Notes: generated from the sequence alone by a model not told the origin. DNA of 64,000 bases from Meandrina meandrites (GCA_963693305.1 OY855904.1:11921996-11985995), one strand, 5' to 3'. Numbered from the stretch's first letter, positions 50,826 through 63,425 are shown. Made by a program: numbers and translations.

Positions 50826-51135
50826 TGACCCAGCCTCGCTTTCATGCTAGGTCACGTGACTACCTCGTAATCAGCAGCTGTCACTAAATGATCAAATTGA
50901 GTATTTCTGCCAATTTTGAGTAAGTTTGCCAACGTTTGCCAAAATTAAATATAGTAATATGTAATATTCTTTTCCAGCCTCGTTTTCATGTTAAATTGTC
51001 ACGTGACCATCTCATAATCGGCAGTTGCCACTAATTAATCAACTAACGAATATCTGCTAAGTTTGGTGGTTAACCGATGGTAATTGATGAAGTTATAAGG
51101 AATTCAATGTACCAGCCTCGTTTTCATGTTGGCTC
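50826..51135 (+). repeat. Three-copy irregular repeat, CCAGCCTCGTTTTCATG
   Basis: CCAGCCTCGCTTTCATG (50831), CCAGCCTCGTTTTCATG (50977) and the same again (51114) are spaced about 140 bp apart. The first two are also followed by GTCACGTGAC and a diverged TCATAATCAGCAG phrase. Confidence 0.7.
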
Positions 51136-51925
51136 ATTTACGTCCAATTTTCAACCCCCCCTTAAAACCCGTCCTAGCAAGTTGCAGAGTTGCCACCAAA
51201 ATTTTTCATGTTTATTAGACCCTAATGAACACTTTTAGACTGGTGGTTTGCTTTCAGCACGAAATTCCCACGGGACTTAATTTTACGACATTTGCTCCCA
51301 GACTATAAGGCTTAACACTTCAATGGATTTAAACCACAGCTTATCCGATGCCGAAATTCACAGTATCTAGCTCTGCTCAGACAACAACATCCTCCAGAAA
51401 CGACTGGAAAGGTGGCTGATCTTCAAGCTGGGAGCTGCATGATTAATTTGTGATGCAAAATTAACTTTCATTCGTGTAGACTGCATGCGCTGGGCTTTGA
51501 GCGTTACTTTTGAGTGTTAGTTATGTTGTGTTGTTTATGGCAACTTTATTTACCACTGATGAAGGGCTAAGCTTGAAACCTTTGGTATTTAAATAACTTT
51601 TTTGGCACTTTTATAAGCTTACCTTTTTACATTTTTTTACTTTGATTCATTTAAGTGCCATGCAGTACTATGAACTTTTGTTCATGATTTATTTTGTTTT
51701 GAAACTCAACGCAGTCCAGTACAAGGAAAATATGACTGGTAATAGAGGATTCTTATTGAACTGATTCGAGTTATGGCCCCTCCTGGATGTCTTACATATT
51801 TTATAAATTTTCATACAAAGGTCCAAGGAAACCCCTAAAAGTTACCAGATTGTTCAAATTCACTTGCTGTCATAAGAGGTACACGAGTTCCTACCATATT
51901 TTCTCCCTGTTCAATCCCTTAAAAG
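51136..51925. other. Intergenic repeat-like DNA with a CTGATGA...GAAAC motif
   Basis: No gene supported. At 51556-51579 CTGATGA and GAAAC bracket a 12-base spacer, the core order of a hammerhead ribozyme. The phrase CACTGATGAAGGGCTAAGC resembles 3' regions of Penelope-like retroelements. Pairing in the spacer is weak and flanking helices were not established. Confidence 0.35.
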
Positions 51926-51927
51926 TA

Positions 51928-52752
51928 CCGTAAACACCCGCAGATAAGCCGCACCCGCAGATAAGCCGCACCCTGAATTTAGCAACGTTAATTTTGGAAA
52001 AAAAGTTTTTTTTAAAAGAGTCTTCAGAAGTCTTCTTCATCGAATGTAACTCACTATGGCAATGAAACGGAATTGAACATCAAAGTCTTACCTACAATTT
52101 TAGCGTTTTAATATAATGAGCATCATTTCCTTTAACTTTGACATATGATTGATCTTTTTTCCACAGATTTTTGCGAACAAGAACGCGTGTTTTCGTTTGT
52201 CGAACGTTCGTAGCTTAGTAACCAGGCATTAGATCGAACACGTTGGGACCAGGCCGAGAACGACGTTTGTTTACTCAAGTTTCAAGATGGAGGGAGATTC
52301 TGCTGTTCGTGGCTATCGTGACCCACAAATAAAAAGATTTGAGAGCCAACTGTCGGAGATAAACTTGTTGCACAAAGAGGGTTTTGTAATCAATTTGTCA
52401 TCGAAGTGCTAAATGGCAAAGTTCGACCACACAAATACTCGAGAGTAACGTGCAATTTTCTCGCTCGTGGAGGCCGGGCCGATCGATTACTGTTGAAGTT
52501 TATTACAGGCCGTCGTCGACACTGCAAATAGCTTTGTAGGGGAATGGAAATTTTGTGCTGTGTGACGTTTTCCTGTTCTAGAAAAGCGGCCATAAACTAT
52601 TTAAAGGATCTGCTAACAAAGGCTTCTATAAAAATATCAATTCACTGAAATGTACGGCACCTTTTTGAAATGTTCCCGCAGATAAGCCGCACCCCCGATT
52701 TTGAGCGACGATTTTTGGAAAAAAGGTGCGGCTTATCTGCGGGTGTTTACGG
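51928..52752. mobile_element. Non-autonomous DNA transposon, CCGTAAACACCCGC ends, TA duplication
   Basis: CCGTAAACACCCGCAGATAA starts the unit and its reverse complement ends it, with TA at both flanks (51926-51927, 52753-52754), as in Tc1/mariner-type insertions. GATAAGCCGCACC is repeated near both ends. The interior has a 41-codon frame but no transposase. Confidence 0.85.
52287..52412 (+). CDS. Short ORF inside the TA-flanked element (possible captured fragment)
   Basis: MEGDSAVRGYRDPQIKRFES and 21 more codons, with a CAAG ATG G start context. No family recognised. It could be the first exon of a captured host gene or chance. Confidence 0.25.
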   Translation: MEGDSAVRGYRDPQIKRFESQLSEINLLHKEGFVINLSSKC

Positions 52753-52754
52753 TA

Positions 52755-54489
52755 CAAGGATAACTCTAATGATGGTCGTTTTAGATCAGAATGCACTAAG
52801 CAATACCAAGCCACACCCCTGTCACTTTTATATGGGACTTCCTCCCCACCCCACAAAAGTATTAGACTAGTATATATTAAGGCAACTATTATTTTTTTTG
52901 GCACATGTTCACCTCCAAGAATGGCTAAGAATGCCCCTGTTTTAGCATTTGTCACTTGGCGTCGTGGGAAGGAGTTGATAATAATCGCCATGAAGAAGAA
53001 AAAAAAATGTGGCTTCCAGTTGCTGTTCGTGGCTCAAAAACATGTGCTCAAGCTGCCTATTGGCCTTATCTTGGTAGAAATCAATTTGTGGCCATCCAAA
53101 CTGCTATCCATCACCGCCAGTGGTGCTTTTGTGTGAGTGTATTTTTGTATTGTGTAACACCATTTTGAGGTTTTATGTGATTTTTAAGGCACGTCTGGAG
53201 TAAACAGAACTGATCGCTTAAAATAACTTGGCCTTGCCCTATCAGTGTTTATGGTGTACACTTGGCTTATGTAATAACTAAGACCTTTGTCAATAAAAGT
53301 GCATTACTGTTCTATGATACTTCTTGCTGTTGGTGAACCATGCAAATATCAAATTTTTGGTATCCCTTCGCCTTGAAGTGCAAATTAACTATTATCAAAA
53401 GCGTGAAAGGGTGGTTGAATAAGATCCCAGCCTATTCAAATATTTTCACATAATTACATTTTTTTATAACCAAAATTTGGAATGTCTTGACACAATTGAA
53501 GCTCTATAGTTCTGCCATATTGCACAGTCAGCATAATTTTCTGGTTTAAACCTTTATGTAATCCCGTACCACTATGTGAGAAACGCAATTAGTGTTGTTC
53601 TTTTTTTGTCATAAATTTGTCAAATAAAAATCTGCTACAAACAGATGGTTTCATAGTTATTTGTGATAAATAAAGAGGTTAATTGATTTATTAATTTGCA
53701 TTTGTATTCTGTCAAAAGATTAATAGGATAAAGGAAGAAAGAAAAATGTTTTCATTAAAAACTTTCCGAAAAATTCTTTCTTGGCTAGACTTTTGTATAT
53801 TGAAAAAGGTCGTGGTGTTCTAAGGTGTCATACGATACATTTTATAGGGGAAAATCTAAAAGACTTCAATATAGCGATGGAATATTTGCAATAGTTTACA
53901 TTTTTCAAAACCCAAAGCAGGCATAAAAATCCTGACGAAGTCATTTGTCACTGGCAATTTGTCAGATTTGCAATTTGTTGATTCTAAATTTAATATAAAA
54001 CATGAAAAGGAAATTTAGTCAAGCTAGTCTCTTCGGGACAAAGCTGAACCGGCAGGTATTGTTTTCTCGCCTAATCTTCTTCGATCAAGTGGTGTAGTTT
54101 TAGCGAGAAAAATGGTGACGGACAAATATTTACTTTGCGACTTACAGTTTGTTTCCAGTTTGAGATTAGCGAGGCTAACTATTGGCAAACTTTTCTGGGC
54201 GGAAAGGCGGGGACATTTTTCACACTTCAGTGCATGAGAACTTTTGAACTCAGAGGAAAGCCTCACATTTCGCGGACACCCCTTTGATTGGTTCATCTCG
54301 GATTATCTCCAAGAGCAGCCAATCAGAACCCGGAATTTCCGTCCCGCTGAAGAATGCACTGAAGTTTGTAATTCACAAAGGTATCCGTGGATGTCTGGCA
54401 TATCACGTAGATCAAATGTCGTGAAATTCCCCTCCATGCATGACCGCCGTTCGCCAACCGAAGATTACGAGCATAACACGAGAGGGATC
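52755..54489. other. Intergenic DNA upstream of laminin gene 3
   Basis: A+T-rich with no supported gene. The last part will hold the promoter and 5' UTR of laminin gene 3; in-frame ATGs at 54244, 54391 and 54436 precede the chosen start but give no signal peptide at the N-terminus. Confidence 0.45.
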
Positions 54490-55513
54490 ATGGAGGGCTG
54501 CTGTCGTAACCGTGCGAAGAAACATTGGAGGAGTTTTTCGTCTGTGCTGAGATTTGTAGCTCTATTTCTGTTTCTCCGAGGGGCTGATAGCCAGTCTCCA
54601 TGCTATAACGAAATCACAACAGCTCCTCTCAGATGCATGCCTTCGTTCGGCAACGCAGCTTTTAACAAGGCGGTAATTTCTAACAACACTTGTGGGACAC
54701 CTCCGAGTGAGTTCTGCGTACAAACCGGCGTCACTTCTCCCACGAAGGAATGCGAAATTTGCGATGCAACCAAGGAGAGGTATCGCCATCCCGCATTTTA
54801 CATAACGGACATAAAAGATGACCAAAACAGAACATGGTGGCAGTCGGAGACACTGCTTCTCAACCCGGATAAACCCGTGACGCTTACACTTGATCTTGGG
54901 AAAAGCTTCGATGTGTCCTACATAAGAATTCGTTTTCGATCGCCCAGGCCTGAGTCGATGGCAATTTACAAGCGAACAAGCACCGATCCGAACGCTCCGT
55001 GGATCCCCTATCAATATTTCTCAGCTTCGTGCGAGAAATCTTATAAGGTTAAAACGAATGACATTGCGAAGTCAAATCAACAAGTATTATGTTCGGACGA
55101 ATTCAGCAGCATTTCACCGCTTACTGGAGGAAATGTTGCGTTTACTACGCTGCAAGGACGGCCGGATAATCTGAATTTTGACAACAGTCCCGAATTGCAA
55201 GAATGGGTTACGGCGAGCGCAATCCGAATTGATTTGGATCGGATGAATACGTTTGGAGACGAAGTGTTTGGTGATTCTAACGTTTTGCGGAGTTACTACT
55301 TCGCTATTATAGATCTGACAGTCGGAGGACGCTGTAAATGCAATGGGCACGCCGCAGAATGCATGGAGAAACAGCTGGGTCCTTCTGGTCGACTTCAGCT
55401 GAGGTGTATATGCGACCACAGAACAACCGGAGTTGACTGCGAAAGATGCGAACCGCTTTACAATAATCGTCCCTGGGCGAGAGCTACGGAGGACAGTGCC
55501 AACGAATGCATCA
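54490..55513 (+). CDS. Laminin gene 3, exon 1 (signal, LN, LE1)
   Basis: [15 protein letters not shown], then hydrophobic [18 protein letters not shown] core with [34 protein letters not shown]1 [10 protein letters not shown] to SANECI. Donor ATCA|GTAAGT. Confidence 0.9.
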
Positions 55514-58500
55514 GTAAGTACAGATTTTATGTTTACTATACTCTTTTATTCCGCTCGCTAGTTGGTGATCTTGTCTCCGAGCGACACGTAAATAAATTTG
55601 GCGCTTATCTCGCGGTAATCATTCCGGGATTTGCCAATACCGCCTGAAGCGCTGCAGACGGCCTGCTCAAATTTACTTACACTACGGTAATTCTTAAGAA
55701 AAAAGCTTTTCGCTTTTTTATGCTGTATTCTATCATTCGTGCCTTGCTAAGTCAAGATCAGAAATCATTTGCGTTTTGCTCACACTAAAAACCACAAAAC
55801 CACTGAAACAACAGTGCAATATCTTTAGACCGGAAGTCGGCCATCTCGAATATGCACGACTTCTGCGGCTTTTTTCGTGACGGGGTGGAGAACTACAAAG
55901 AGCACTTTGTTGATCGCTCTGGAATGAAGGAATCCAGGTTTCCCTTCGCGTGTTTACATTTGAACAGCCAAGTTTCCTCTAGTTAATTAGGTTTTCCATT
56001 TCCTTGTGCAATCCTCTTAGCCTCTAATATTGATAGATTTTAGTAAGTTGGGATCACATACATAGGCAAGATTTATAACATTCAAAATTTATAACTGTCA
56101 CCACTTAACTGCGTATCCACTTCAAGCTATATTTGACATGCATTCTATACTTACAGTGCATTCAGTGTATCTACTTCAAAGTCTTGATATGTATGAAGGA
56201 ATGCATCTAGCCTGGCCAGCCGCCATGAATGGGTTACTGCTAAATTACGACGCTCGGGTAGTACCGTAAAATGTTGACTTAAAATAATAAGATTAAGATA
56301 TCGCAACTTGTACTGAACTGCTTGATATATGTACATTTCACACAAGAGATAATACCATCCTAGCTCACACATCCTGACTAGATAATAATTACAGATATGA
56401 AGAGAATGGATTGCAAGATTAGCTGGGTTTTGAGTGCCCAAGGAGAGAATATAGAGGGTTGAAAGATCAAAGCTCCCATGTTGATAGGTTAAACAGCTGG
56501 TGGCCCCAGCTTACTAACAAAGAAGCTGTTGAAAATGTTCAGGTGCTTGCATTCTCATTTAACAGAACTTTGCTTATTCTAGGATACCTGTAAGTTAGAT
56601 TTCCTTGGGGGAAAAGAGGGGTTTTTCAAAAGCGTGTTCAATGCAGTTTCTTTTATTGTGCACTAGCTTTCTTACAAAGTTCATCACTGAATTTTAAGTT
56701 TCACTGTGTAGCTGTGACGTGTTCTCTTGGCCAAATCAAATTTAATTACCTGTAAACCTTGTTAAAATTATTTTTATTTCACTTGGACATTCACAGAATA
56801 GTGTACTCGTAATTTTCTTGTTGAATACCAAAACACAAGCAGTTAGTATCCATCTTGTTAAGGTTTTAGAATGTATCCATAACAGAAACCAGTTGGGTGG
56901 TTTCTTAATTATGCTAATCTACTTCATCTGATGTTTTCTGATCAGTATCATCCAATACTGCATTTCTGTGTGGTTTGTGAACAAGACACCACAATTATAT
57001 AAAGAACTTCATAAATCAAATTCCTTTCTCTATCTTTACAGTATTTTTTGTTCAACTAATACCTGAAATATTCAAGATTCTCCTATTTGGTTAAAACAAC
57101 TTCAGATTTCTTTCGTGTGATGACAAGCTTATAAGTGCAACAATGGTCTCTGTGTTGTTCTGTGAAAGTGCGACCTTCCTTACAACATTTTTGGCTTACT
57201 CTGAAATATGTATAGAAATGCACATATTACATATTTACAGAACAGGAGAAACGTGAAGCAGTTAAAAATAAAGACCTGTTTTTCCCATCAGTTTCCTAAC
57301 AACATATTTTAAATGTGTTACCCAAAATTTAATTAATGTGATACCACTAATAGGATATTATAAATACCTCTTGGTTTATTTGTAAATTAACACAGATACC
57401 CAAATAAAATAAGTAGTCCCGCTATGACCTTTGTACACTTAACTGTGTTTTTATTTGCCCTTGTTTTCTGGTTGGTGGAGATAAAAGAGTGCTATTAAGC
57501 CATGCCACTTTTTGTGATAGGTACATTTTTTTGCAAAAAAAAAAATGCGTGGCTAGCTAGCTATTATAGCATGTGTAATTATGGGTGACTATGTCGAAAA
57601 AGAATGTTATTGATTCTTCGATGTTGACTCCCATAGAAAAGTGTATAAAAAGTTAAGGATTGATCAGTAATGAACTTCAAAAGTCACTGCTAGCATGTAG
57701 TACAATACAAATTAATTTAAAACTGCATCAATAACATTTCCTGAAGTACAGTCTTACAAATTTAAAAGTCTGGAAGTACCATCTGGACTGAAGGAATATA
57801 CCATTAACAGTCTTTAAAGTACTTTCTGTATATTTCTATAGAGTGCGACTGTAATGGCTTAGCAGACAGCTGTGTATATGATGAGAACCTTGGTTATGGA
57901 CGTTGTGAAAACTGCAAGAGAAATACTGCTGGCCCGCAATGTGAACGCTGCCGTGACAACTTCTTCCGCCTGACTTCTTTAGATGACTGTCAACCTTGTA
58001 AATGTGACCCTGTTGGCTCCGTGTCATTACAGTGTGATCCAACAGGCCAGTGCACCTGTAAACCAGGCGTGAGTGGCATCAAATGTGACAAATGCCAGGC
58101 AAACTACTTTGGGTTTTCACAGACTGGTTGTAGGTAGGTCTAGATGTACATGTTTCGGGGTAATTTCTGTGCATGCAGTACTGTTAAGTTTTTAGGAGGC
58201 AGTGTGGCCAAGTGGTTTAGGCTGCTGGTGTTGTAATTTGGAGGTTCCGGGTTCAAGCCACTAGCTGGATTTCTTCTTGGTCGTCCCAAGTTCAAATACT
58301 ACGTCACACTTTGTATATAGCCAACTGGTCTGCCTCCTGCCAGTTGGGGTTTTTAACCATGTTATGCTCATTTAAATATTTGTTTTCTCTGCACACTAGC
58401 TGTCTTGAAGCTAAGTGCATGACCACTTTAAGCAGCATTTACAGTACATTTACATTTTACATTTATTTATTAATTTGTAGCTAGCCTGTGATCTTACTTG

Positions 58501-61500
58501 TTTGATTAATTTGCTTTGGTATTCTAAGAAGCCCAAGCTTCAATAATTTTTAAACCCGTTCATTCTTAAACTTCCTTCACAGGCCTTGTCAGTGTTCCCC
58601 TGAAGGAACTGACCCTAGTAACACACAGTGTAATGAAAAGGGAGAGTGTTCGTGCAAAAGGAACGTCATTGGTGCTAAATGCACCCAGTGTAACACAGGC
58701 TTTTATGGCTTGGAGAGTTCAAACCCACATGGATGTAGACAGTGCTTTTGTTATGGACACAGCAGTGTGTGTCAGGAAGCTGTGGGTTATACCGGACGAA
58801 ACATTTCAAATCAGTTTAGATCAGGTCTGGATGGTTGGACCGTTGTCAATGAACAAGGTAGTAACATGCATCTAATAATTTTGCTGATATTTTCAGATAT
58901 TTCCAGGATTAAATGCCGAGATGCAAGTATTTTATGATAGGCATTAAAGTGTATATGACATAAAAAATATTTTCTGCTTATTTGAAAGGCCTTTCGAAAT
59001 ACAGAAGAATGGCATTTTTCTTTTTGAAATATCTTTTTTCGTTTCAGAGATATTGACATTTTTGTATTATGCAAATTAGATAAGTGATGACGTCATAAGA
59101 TTTGTAACTAAAAAGGGTAAAATACTGAATAAAAAATATCTCTGGAAATATTGAAGCAGTGTTCTTGAAACTTAAAACCACAAGTGTGCATCGCAAAAGG
59201 AACAAAATGACACTGTTAGTATTGTTGCCATAGTAACTCTTTCAGCTCCAGTCTCTCTCTGTCAAAGAAACAAATTTCCCCATTTGTAACCTCTAAAGTG
59301 AGACTAAGGGTCCTGCTTGGAACAGACATAGTTCCCATATTGTCTTAATTCCCATCATCAGATTGACTGTGTTAGAAGGTTCTTGGTTTAAGAAAAAACT
59401 GGGAATTTCAGTTTTTATTGAGACAGCACCAGTGGCGAAACTGTTGTCATGGCAACAGCCCAAAGGGTGTCATTTTGTTTCTTTTGTGGTACCAAGTTTC
59501 AAGACCACTGCTTTAATAGTTTTAGAGATATTGTTTATTCAGTATTTTACCATTTTTTAGTTGCAAATCTTATGACGTCTTCTCGGACCTAATTTGCATA
59601 ATAGAGAAATCTCAATATCTCTGAAACGAAAAAAGATATTTGAAAAAAAAAAAAACGCCATTCTACTGAATTTTGAAGGGTCTTTCAAATAAGCAGGAAA
59701 TATTTTTCATGTCATATACACTTTAAGAGAACGTGTCCAGACATTGATAAAACACACATACAAGTAGTTCTGTAAAATATGTCAAATAATAAAAATTTGT
59801 AATAACCCAGTTGAATACTAAGTATTTGTTAAACAATATTTGCATCCAATTCTGGACATAAGTGGATGTTTTGGAAGCATGAAAGGCCATATTGATGGTC
59901 TAAAGGTTTATAAGTGCGGCAAATTCTAGATTGAGACATGGGAGACACAGTGCCCAGCACATTAAAACTCAAGATTAAGTGGTCTGGGTTTGGGTGTTGG
60001 CCAGAGTCCTGTTTACTATTCTTGAGCACGATACTCAACTCTTGCAGTGCCTCATGTAAATTTTTTTGATGCTGGGCCCCCTTTGGATACCAGCCTACAA
60101 GCTGAATGGACTACGCTGCTGAAATAAAGTTTTATTTTAGTTTAATGGGCCCTGGGAGGCCTTATGTGCCACGAGGCACAAAGAAGCTAGGTAACAGGTA
60201 GGTAGGTAATGGGCCCTGGCAAACTGAGGTCAAAGTAATACAATGCTGGAGGGGTTAAACATACCTTATAAACACAGGGTACCTGTAAATTACTGGTTGA
60301 AAAAAATTCTTAACTTTACTGTCGCTTAGATCAGCATTGAACTATATGTTGTCATTTTTGTTTACAATTTAATTTTTACATTGGTATGTGTGTTGTTGTT
60401 CATCAGGAGCTGATGTAACAGAGCAGTATGCCATCCACAACCGTGGAGATTTTGTAGACTCCCACATCAGTGTAACAGCTGTAGGAAATGAGGTCCTCTA
60501 TGTAGCAGCTCCAGCAATGTTCCTTGGAGACATTCGCAGCAGCTATGGGCAGCTGTTTGGCTTCTCCTTTCTTGTGGCTGCTACTAAGGGAGTTCAGGTG
60601 GAACCTGGCGACATTATTTTGGAAGGAGAGAACGGACTGAAAGTGTCTGCAAGGCTCAATGCACAGAACAACCCTGTTCCCACTACCACATTTCAAAAGT
60701 ATGTGTTCCGTCTTCATGAAGACCCATCCCTGGGATGGGAGCCAATGCTCAGAGGGTTTGACTTCCAAAAACTTCTTACCAACGTAAAGGCTATTAAAAT
60801 TCGAATGAACTATGCTCCTCAGGGCACCGGCTTGATTAAGAATGTTTTCTTGGAGTCGGCAATATATGATCCACGGTCTCCGTATCGCGTTAATTGGGTT
60901 GAAGAGTGCAGCTGTCCAGCGCCTTACACTGGTGATCACTGTGAACAATGCAGTGTGGGATATACCAGACAGAAGGGCTCTGAGGATAAATATGGCCAGT
61001 AAGTTGATGTCAATACTTCATTAATGCTCTGGGGCTGTTACCGTAAGCTTGATTTTCTAATACATCGCGTGATTGAAGAAATGTTGACCCATGAATGGTG
61101 TAATCCATGAACGATACATTCCAAATGTTTACTGGGAAATTGGAAAAAAGTCCATCATCATCTGTGATGGAATAAACATTACAAGATGACAGGTTGCATA
61201 AATCATGCTTCAAAAGCTCTCAAAGAAAGAAAATATCTTAATTATCAATAAATGGAATGTTGCAAAGTCTACCATTGCTGTCTACCCAGAATCCCATTCG
61301 GTCTTATCATTCCTTGTTGATGCTTTTTATAGGGTCACTGTTTCTTCAATTAGGGTAAACAGTTAACTTGGACATACAAGGGGGAAGCAAGGTAGCCGGC
61401 CCAGCCCTTGAGGTTTTTTCGCTATTTTGAAAAGAGGATTACTCTATGATGCTGAAACTTTAAGTAGCTGTTCATTCATCCCTCGCAGAAATTTTGGTTT

Positions 61501-63094
61501 GTTAAACATGTGTCCATCATTTTTGACATTGCCATGGCAACCACATAGTTACATGCAGGTTTGGCCAAAAAGCAACAGTTTTGACATGACTTTACCAGAA
61601 AATTGGAAAATTTGTATATTTGTACATTGCATTAACAGTTTGGCTTGATTTTATATTTATATTCTATATATTATATTCTGTTATTTTCTGTTTTCCTGAG
61701 AAAATAGTGAAATTTAAGATGGCAGAACTAATGACATCATATATCATATATGATGTCACAGCAAGCAAAAATTCTGTCATATTATAGAGAAAGCTATAAG
61801 GGCTTTCTACATACTTTTGCTGTGCCTAAATAGAAAAAAAATGTTAGGGGGTTCCAACAACCCCTCCCCCCCTGTACCACGGTGGGTGTATGAATTTGTG
61901 GCTTGTGACCAGCTCTCACTCTATGTCATAATGAAAGGCATACTAAGGCTCAATTCCTCCCACTCTTGCAAGCCTAATCTTCATGTTAAGAGAAGGGGTA
62001 CATGCTTGTTTTCCCAGACAGCGGCTGGTAATTGAACCTAGTGCATACTTTGAAGATGAATAAATCACTGAAGTACAGTAGGGGGTAACTCCATGTAACT
62101 CCTTCCATTTCCAGTTTGTCGACAGGTTTGATTCCCTGAAACCCTCTCTGTTTTTCAGGTGCGTTCCCTGCCAGTGTTATGGCCACTCTGAGTCATGTGA
62201 TCCAGTGACGGGTGTTTGCAATTGCCAAGACAACACAGTTGGCGACAACTGTGATGCATGCAAAGATGGTTTCTATGGAAATCCAACCCAAGGTACCAAA
62301 GATGATTGCAAGCCATGTCCCTGTGAATTTGGCTCGCGCTGCATTCTGATTGGCCAGGACGTTGTTTGTACAGATTGTCCTGAGGGACATACGGGAAATC
62401 TGTGTCAATACTGTCAAGATGGTTACTATGGCGACCCATCGGGCCTGTTGGGTATACCTTCTCGTTGCCAAAAGTGCAACTGCAGTGGTAATATCGACAT
62501 CAATGCCATTGGAAACTGTAATTCTCTCACTGGTGACTGCTTAAAGTGTATTTACAACACCAGGAACGGCCCACTTGAGAGATGTGAACTTTGTGCTGTT
62601 GGATTTTACGGAAATGCCGCTGAATATCCAAAACCACAGTGTACTGGTAAGTAAAACGTACTGTATTACAAATTTTTAAAGGGTTAGATAATGCAAACTG
62701 CGGTCTTTTAAAATTCTGTATTGTATATTGTTGTTGTTTCTTTCTTCATTGTGAATTTTTGCCATTTTCGTTCCTCCAGCTTGTGACTGCTCAAATCAGG
62801 GCACAGTGACACCTCCTGATCACAACCCTGAGGATCCCCTCCCCTGCGACGACAAAGGGAAGTGTACTTGCTTGGAAAACGTTATTGGAGACAAGTGCGA
62901 CAGCTGTCTAGATACCTACTGGAACGTGGGCTCAGGGTTTGGTTGTGAGGAGTGTTTGTGCGATCCTATGGGTTCTCTCAACAATAGCTGTAACGTCATT
63001 ACTGGCCAGTGTCCGTGTAAACCTGGGGTGACTGGCAGGACATGTGATCAATGTCAATTGGATCATTATGGGTACTCAGACAAGGGCTGTGAAC
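54490..63094 (+). CDS. Laminin gamma-type chain, first six exons, gene 3 (partial)
   Basis: Exons 54490-55513, 57842-58133, 58583-58857, 60407-60998, 62159-62646 and 62780-63094 join in consistent phase. Domains: signal peptide, LN, four LE repeats, half LE, L4, rest of LE, then more LE repeats, running out of the window. This is the classic gamma order (LN-LEa-L4-LEb). LN ends [20 protein letters not shown], as expected for gamma. Coiled-coil exons must lie to the right. As a gamma chain it would pair with alpha and beta chains in basement-membrane laminin. Introns 1, 3, 4 and 6 are long and carry several MITEs. Confidence 0.9.
55514..57841 (+). other. Laminin gene 3, intron 1
   Basis: 2.3 kb with GTAAGT donor and TTTCTATAG acceptor. 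No repeats or RNA genes were recognised inside it. Confidence 0.7.
57842..58133 (+). CDS. Laminin gene 3, exon 2 (LE2, LE3)
   Basis: [16 protein letters not shown] to SLDDCQ, then [14 protein letters not shown] to FSQTGC. Ends TGTAG|GTAGGT. Confidence 0.9.
58192..58345 (+). mobile_element. tRNA-derived SINE
   Basis: TGTGGCCAAGTGGTTTAGGC (A box) and GGTTCCGGGTTCAAGCC (B box) in tRNA Leu/Ser-like spacing, followed by a non-tRNA body. Intron 2 of laminin gene 3. Confidence 0.7.
58583..58857 (+). CDS. Laminin gene 3, exon 3 (LE4 and LE half before L4)
   Basis: [19 protein letters not shown] to NPHGC, then [16 protein letters not shown] and [14 protein letters not shown], the standard entry into L4. 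Confidence 0.9.
58944..59726. mobile_element. MITE with about 200-bp inverted repeats, intron 3
   Basis: TTAAAGTGTATATGACAT at left, ATGTCATATACACTTTAA at right. The arms continue inward with TTTCGTTTCAGAGATATTGA, TTTGCATAAT/ATTATGCAAA and CATAAGATTTG pairs. Confidence 0.8.
60010..60230. repeat. Possible SINE tail region
   Basis: GGTAGGTAGGTAA and two copies of AATGGGCCCTGG near 60148 and 60208, plus TGCCACGAGGCAC hairpin. Looks like the 3' part of a retroposed repeat; family unknown. Confidence 0.35.
60407..60998 (+). CDS. Laminin gene 3, exon 4 (L4 domain)
   Basis: [19 protein letters not shown] is the L4 core; [26 protein letters not shown] and [16 protein letters not shown] follow, closing [16 protein letters not shown]. 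Whole L4 in one exon, unlike gene 2. Confidence 0.9.
62159..62646 (+). CDS. Laminin gene 3, exon 5 (LE repeats)
   Basis: [35 protein letters not shown] and [20 protein letters not shown] repeats. Donor ACTG|GTAAGT. Confidence 0.88.
62780..63094 (+). CDS. Laminin gene 3, exon 6 (LE repeats)
   Basis: [16 protein letters not shown] to GFGC and [18 protein letters not shown] to SDKGCE. Donor GAAC|GTAAGT; the gene continues to the right. Confidence 0.88.
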
Positions 63095-63127
63095 GTAAGT
63101 AGTTCCGTAGTTTCATGTCGGTTACTG

Positions 63128-63425
63128 CGCTTGTCAGTTGAGTATGCAATGATGGGAGTTCCGTGACCAAGTTTTACCGTCAAAACTCTGCTGTTGTAAG
63201 GGGCAACAGAGCTAGTTTCCTTTGGAAACATCTTGAGCTATTGACGTCATTAGTCCCATGCACGCGAAAGGAGAATCAGAAGTATGGACATTTTGCGCGC
63301 ACAACAGACTGATGACGTCAATAGCACAAGATGCCTTCAATGGAAACTGTAGCTCTGTCACCCCATAAAACTGGCATGAAACTTGGACGCGAAACTTCCC
63401 TTATTGCATACTCAACTGATAAGCG
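63128..63425. mobile_element. MITE, CGCTTGTCAGTTGAGTATGC ends, intron 6
   Basis: Left CGCTTGTCAGTTGAGTATGC is mirrored by GCATACTCAACTGATAAGCG; inner AAGTTT, TGACGTCATTAG/TGATGACGTCA and AACAGAGCTA/TAGCTCTGT words also pair. Confidence 0.75.

Noticed and set aside
54244..54489. Upstream start for laminin gene 3
   Set aside because: It would add 82 hydrophilic residues before the signal peptide, which must be N-terminal in a secreted laminin.
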